A model generated the notes under the pieces. That model was not told where the DNA came from. It ran no database searches and saw nothing but the letters and a program-made list of their open reading frames with translations. DNA of 7,509 nucleotides from Deltaproteobacteria bacterium. GTDB lineage: Bacteria; Desulfobacterota; JADFXK01. The DNA is taken from NCBI GenBank assembly GCA_015233285.1, contig JADFYA010000175.1, positions 1 to 7,509 of the forward strand. Direction: 5' to 3'. Every line of letters starts with the position of its first letter. The stretch's first letter is position 1. A program made the translations under genes and the position numbers. Shown in pieces: positions 5,189-7,509 of this stretch.

Positions 5189-6139
5189 ATGAGTTCAAAT
5201 CTGAAAAGACTTCTGGTGGCGGTGGATGGTTCTGATTATTCCTTAGAGACTGTCCGTTATGTGGCCAACCTGTTCCCTCCTGAAAGCATGGAGGTGGTCC
5301 TCTTCAACGTCATGTCCAAGGTCCCGGAAAGCTATCGCGATATCGAGGCCAGTCCATTTTTTAACCCGGAACTGCTGCGGGCTAAAGTTTGGGCGGCCCA
5401 ACAAGAAAAAATCATGAAAGAATTTCTGGAAAAAGCCCGAGTAGTGCTCTCCAAAAATCAGGTTCCAGAAAAAGCCGTGACCGTTAGGATTGAAGAGTTG
5501 AAAGAAGGTGTTGCCCGAGACATCCTGGCCGAATCCAAACAAGGCTATGACGCAGTCGTGGTGGGGCGCCGTGGCCTCAACCCCGTATCCGGACTAATTA
5601 TGGGCAGCGTTTCCAACAAACTGGTGGGCAAGGTGACCCATGTCCCCATCGCTGTGGTGGGCGCCGCCTCCCTGAGCAAAAAAATAATTCTGGCCATAGA
5701 CAGTTCAGAAGGAGCCATGCGGGCTGTAGACTATGTCGGCCGGATGTTCTCCGACTCCGATGTGAAGGTGGCGATGATTCACGTCATGCGCGGTTTCGAT
5801 TTCATGAACCCGGAATTGGTGCAGGAGCTGATACCTATATTCCAGGCGGAAATCGAAGCTGACTTGAAGCGGGCCGAAGAGGCGATCAAGACAACTTTCA
5901 AAAACGCCACCGCCAACCTGGAGAATGCCGGCATCGACCGCAGCCGCATCACCCAAGAAATGGTTGCGGGCGTGAACAGTCGGTCCGAGTCCATCGTGAG
6001 CATGGCCACAGAATACGGATACGGGACGATTGTGCTGGGCCGGACGGGAATATCTAAGGTGGAACAGTTCCTGATGGGCCGGGTGAGTCAAAAGGTCATC
6101 CAGTTGGCCAAAACAGCAGCCGTCTGGGTAGTCAATTAA
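5189..6139 (+). CDS. Tandem-domain universal stress protein (UspA family)
   Basis: A 316-residue cytoplasmic protein made of two Usp domains (about residues 1-158 and 164-316). The start is ATG 5189, preceded by a near-perfect ribosome site, AAAGGAGGT (5172-5180), 8 bases away; a TTG at 5180 lies inside that site and is rejected. Domain 1 opens with LLVAVDGSDYS (8-18) and ends with GRRG-x9-GS (126-140), the G2xG9xG(S/T) ATP-binding motif, so nucleotide binding is likely. Domain 2 opens with ILAIDSSEGA (167-176) and ends with GRTG-x9-GR (284-298), where Arg replaces the usual Ser/Thr, so its nucleotide site may be altered. Tandem Usp proteins are about this length and are linked to stress, starvation or redox survival. 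The strong ribosome site suggests high expression. The gene follows the sigma operon in the same direction but is 184 bases away with its own terminator, so it is probably a separate unit. Confidence 0.95.
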   Translation: MSSNLKRLLVAVDGSDYSLETVRYVANLFPPESMEVVLFNVMSKVPESYRDIEASPFFNPELLRAKVWAAQQEKIMKEFLEKARVVLSKNQVPEKAVTVRIEELKEGVARDILAESKQGYDAVVVGRRGLNPVSGLIMGSVSNKLVGKVTHVPIAVVGAASLSKKIILAIDSSEGAMRAVDYVGRMFSDSDVKVAMIHVMRGFDFMNPELVQELIPIFQAEIEADLKRAEEAIKTTFKNATANLENAGIDRSRITQEMVAGVNSRSESIVSMATEYGYGTIVLGRTGISKVEQFLMGRVSQKVIQLAKTAAVWVVN

Positions 6140-6168
6140 CTCGTCCCTAAGTAGAATTACCTGCGCAA

Positions 6169-6198
6169 CCCCGCCGATTCACCAGGCGGGGATTTTTT
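6169..6198 (+). terminator. Intrinsic terminator after the universal stress protein gene
   Basis: CCCCGCC (6169-6175) pairs with GGCGGGG (6185-6191) around a 9-base loop. One A and then six T residues (6193-6198) follow. It lies 30 bases after the stop codon, a textbook Rho-independent terminator. Confidence 0.92.
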
Positions 6199-6289
6199 GT
6201 AGTCCACCTGCCTGGTAACGGCTTTCGTGACCCGGATCTATAAACCGGTCCAGGGACGGAATCATGATCCGGACGAGCAGCGAAAGAAG

Positions 6290-6318
6290 TTGACAAAGCC
6301 GGCATAATCGGATATAAG
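6290..6318 (+). promoter_or_regulatory. Strong sigma-70-like promoter for the DUF4145/HEPN-like gene
   Basis: TTGACA (6290-6295, perfect -35), a 17-base spacer, and TATAAG (6313-6318, 5 of 6 bases of the -10). The transcript should begin near 6325, leaving a leader of about 140 bases before the ATG at 6465. It lies just after the terminator of the previous gene, so the downstream gene is an independent unit. Confidence 0.8.
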
Positions 6319-6371
6319 CTAAGACTATCTCACGTATTTTTTTCAGTTGCGGGTAGCGTTATCGACCAGGA

Positions 6372-6387
6372 GGGAAAGGGCTTTCCC
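6372..6387 (+). repeat. Short hairpin in the leader of the HEPN-like gene
   Basis: GGGAAA (6372-6377) and TTTCCC (6382-6387) form a 6-bp stem with the loop GGGC. It lies about 50 bases into the predicted leader. No T-run follows (CTAGGCAG), so it is not a terminator. It may be part of a larger leader fold; no riboswitch class was recognised. Confidence 0.35.
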
Positions 6388-6440
6388 CTAGGCAGACCGG
6401 ACCAACCGTTCTTTATTCGGCCGCGCTATCTCTTTGAGAC

Positions 6441-6474
6441 TAACGTTTACAGAGGAGGAGCACCATGAACGTTA
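6441..6474 (+). promoter_or_regulatory. Potential stem placing the ribosome site and start codon in a 20-base loop
   Basis: TAACGTT (6441-6447) is the exact reverse complement of AACGTTA (6468-6474). Pairing would put the strong ribosome site (AGGAGG, 6453-6458) and the ATG (6465-6467) in the loop. The right arm is codons 2-4 of the gene. A stem at this place could modulate translation initiation, but at 7 bp and AT-rich it is weak. Confidence 0.3.
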
Positions 6475-7091
6475 CCATCTTTGATCTTTATCCGCAGCAA
6501 AAACCTACCGCTTCAACCGGAGGAGAAACGCATTTCTTGATTCCGACTTTACCGGCCTATGCCATCGAATATTCCGTTCTCCAGTTGAACGGCGTGGGCG
6601 GCGAAATCGCTTCCGAGAAATATGAGATCAATGAGGAAAAGATTATTATAAAAGCTCCTCTAAGTCTTGGACAAGCAGACAGGTTGCGGTTGGTGATTTA
6701 CTATCTAGGTATTCGTGATTACGCCCTATTGTTTCCCCAAATCAAAGACCTTGACTTGAAAAAACGGATGGCCCTGTTCTACCGGGATGCCGAACTGGCC
6801 TTTGAAAACGCTCTGTGGCCTTGCTATGCCGTGATGTGTGGTGCCATATTTCAAGGAATACTGTTTACCAAGTTGAGCGAGAGTCTCTCATTCGCCAGAT
6901 TGCCTTTCCAAAAATTAATTGAGAAAGCCATAGATCTAGGGATAATTGACACCCACACCGCCGATGTCATGGAGGTGGTAAGAAACTTCCGGAATGTCGT
7001 GCACGCCAACAAATTTGAAGAACCCTGCATTAATCGGGCCGATGCTATGGACATTAAACTGATCATGGACAAGTTGATCAGAGAGTCTTAA
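6465..7091 (+). CDS. Hypothetical protein with C-terminal DUF4145/HEPN-like domain
   Basis: A 208-residue protein starting at ATG 6465 after a strong AGAGGAGGAG ribosome site. Residues 20-82 look beta-rich (HFLIPTLPAYAIEYSVLQLNG, EKYEINEEKIIIKAPL, DRLRLVIYYLG), with an 'LNG...Y.I....I.I..PL..GD.L...Y' rhythm seen in beta-sandwich modules of phage tail or adhesin proteins. Residues 100-208 are helical: KKRMALFYRDAELAFENALWPCYAVMCGAIFQGILF, then PFQKLIEKAIDLGIID, then EVVRNFRNVVHANKFEE. The last has R173-N-x5-H180, matching the HEPN pattern (Arg, 4-6 residues, His), and the 'R..RN..H' context recalls DUF4145. HEPN folds occur in RNase toxins and in non-catalytic defence or regulatory partners. 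No antitoxin or defence gene is adjacent inside the window; what follows 7509 is unknown. The gene is monocistronic here with its own promoter. Family assignment is moderate and activity is not established. Confidence 0.72.
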   Translation: MNVTIFDLYPQQKPTASTGGETHFLIPTLPAYAIEYSVLQLNGVGGEIASEKYEINEEKIIIKAPLSLGQADRLRLVIYYLGIRDYALLFPQIKDLDLKKRMALFYRDAELAFENALWPCYAVMCGAIFQGILFTKLSESLSFARLPFQKLIEKAIDLGIIDTHTADVMEVVRNFRNVVHANKFEEPCINRADAMDIKLIMDKLIRES

Positions 7092-7509
7092 TGTTTTTTT
7101 GTTTCTCACCGGTTCGTCCGACCAAAATTCTTGACCGGAGCAAGGGGCTAACCGGGGGGTGCCCCAGTTATGACAATGTGTCGGAGCAAATTCGAGATGG
7201 AGTCTGAGTAATTGAAAGCCGTTTTGAATTGCAGTGCATAGAGACTTCAGTCATCGGCAAAAAAACATTCAGTTTATTGTGCATAGTTTTATTTTGGCTT
7301 TAATATTATTGCCCCGGCAACCAGATGGGGCAATAAAATGACGTGGGAATTCTCAACGAACTTTTCCCTTTTCTTATCCATTCCTCTCCTATTCAGATGT
7401 TCTTCTTCCTGACCGACTGGGCCGCGCCTCACCCCGGCGGTTTCATTTCCCGCTGGGCTTAAGGCTGCACCGACCACCTTTCCCAAACTAATCGACCAAA
7501 GACACGCTG
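7092..7509. other. Non-coding right end, 418 bases
   Basis: No convincing gene is seen. A 65-codon open frame on the minus strand (7289-7486), or its 30-codon inner version from ATG 7381 with an AGGAG ahead, has no protein-like character and runs through the inverted repeat at 7306-7336. A T-run lies right after the HEPN-like stop (7093-7100) but I see no solid hairpin before it. TGCATAG occurs twice about 45 bases apart near 7235 and 7280. The region is AT-rich from 7200 to 7340. Confidence 0.5.
7306..7336. repeat. Perfect 10-bp inverted repeat (hairpin) in the right intergenic region
   Basis: TTATTGCCCC (7306-7315) and GGGGCAATAA (7327-7336) pair perfectly around the 11-base loop GGCAACCAGAT. 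On the plus strand it is followed by AAATGACG and on the minus strand by TATTAAAGCC, so a classic terminator T-run is missing in both directions. It is 215 bases after the HEPN-like stop. It could be a weak bidirectional terminator, a protein-binding dyad or one copy of a dispersed repeat. Confidence 0.6.

Noticed and set aside
5705..6091. Minus-strand open frame of 128 codons inside the stress-protein gene
   Set aside because: His-rich antisense shadow of the second Usp domain; no ribosome site or recognisable domain.
7093..7100. Intrinsic terminator right after the HEPN-like gene
   Set aside because: There is a T-run but no stable GC-rich stem directly before it.
7289..7486. Minus-strand open frame of 65 codons, with a 30-codon inner frame from ATG 7381 and an AGGAG ahead
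   Set aside because: No recognisable protein features and it reads through a perfect 10-bp hairpin, which fits non-coding DNA better. A tiny peptide gene cannot be excluded.

Overview
The window looks like chromosomal DNA from a Gram-negative bacterium. It encodes an inner-membrane efflux system with a HlyD-type adaptor, Sec signal peptides, and an ECF sigma factor with a zinc-binding anti-sigma factor and a periplasmic sensor. The gene mix (a two-domain UspA protein, an ECF / ZAS anti-sigma / Metal_resist trio, a YbhGFSR-type exporter) and moderate GC suggest a Desulfobacterota or Deltaproteobacteria-like anaerobe. That placement is inference, not proof. I see no insertion sequence, phage, CRISPR array, tRNA or rRNA.

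Left part, minus strand (1-2807). Read right to left: a small secreted protein with a Pro/Ser/Thr-rich linker and a C-terminal four-cysteine module (2355-2807), then an ABC-type exporter operon made of a YbhG/HlyD-like adaptor (1248-2279), a YbhF-like ATPase (331-1251) and the first 110 residues of an ABC-2 permease (1-331, cut by the window edge). The three exporter genes overlap by 4 and 1 bases (ATGA and TGATG), so they are probably translationally coupled. The secreted-protein gene has a good sigma-70-like promoter (2855-2883).

Middle, plus strand (2808-5004). A 644-base intergenic region separates the minus-strand block from a divergent regulatory operon: ECF sigma factor (3452-4072), ZAS-type anti-sigma factor with no membrane segment (4184-4588) and a membrane-anchored, periplasmic Spy/CpxP/CnrX-like (Metal_resist) protein (4591-5004). 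This resembles the CnrYXH logic of sensor, anti-sigma and ECF sigma. The intergenic region carries a strong match to the RpoE-type ECF promoter (3128-3154) about 300 bases before the sigma gene, followed by an 11-bp inverted repeat enclosing 193 bases with a second inverted repeat nested in it. The sigma gene may therefore be autoregulated and carry a long structured leader. The divergent exporter and secreted protein are plausible, unproven regulon members.

Right part, plus strand (5005-7509). A tandem-domain universal stress protein (5189-6139) follows a near-perfect 14-bp direct repeat and ends in a clear intrinsic terminator (6169-6198). Next comes a near-consensus sigma-70 promoter (6290-6318), a leader of about 140 bases, and a 208-residue protein with a C-terminal DUF4145/HEPN-like module (6465-7091). 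The last 418 bases hold no supportable gene, only a 10-bp-stem inverted repeat (7306-7336).
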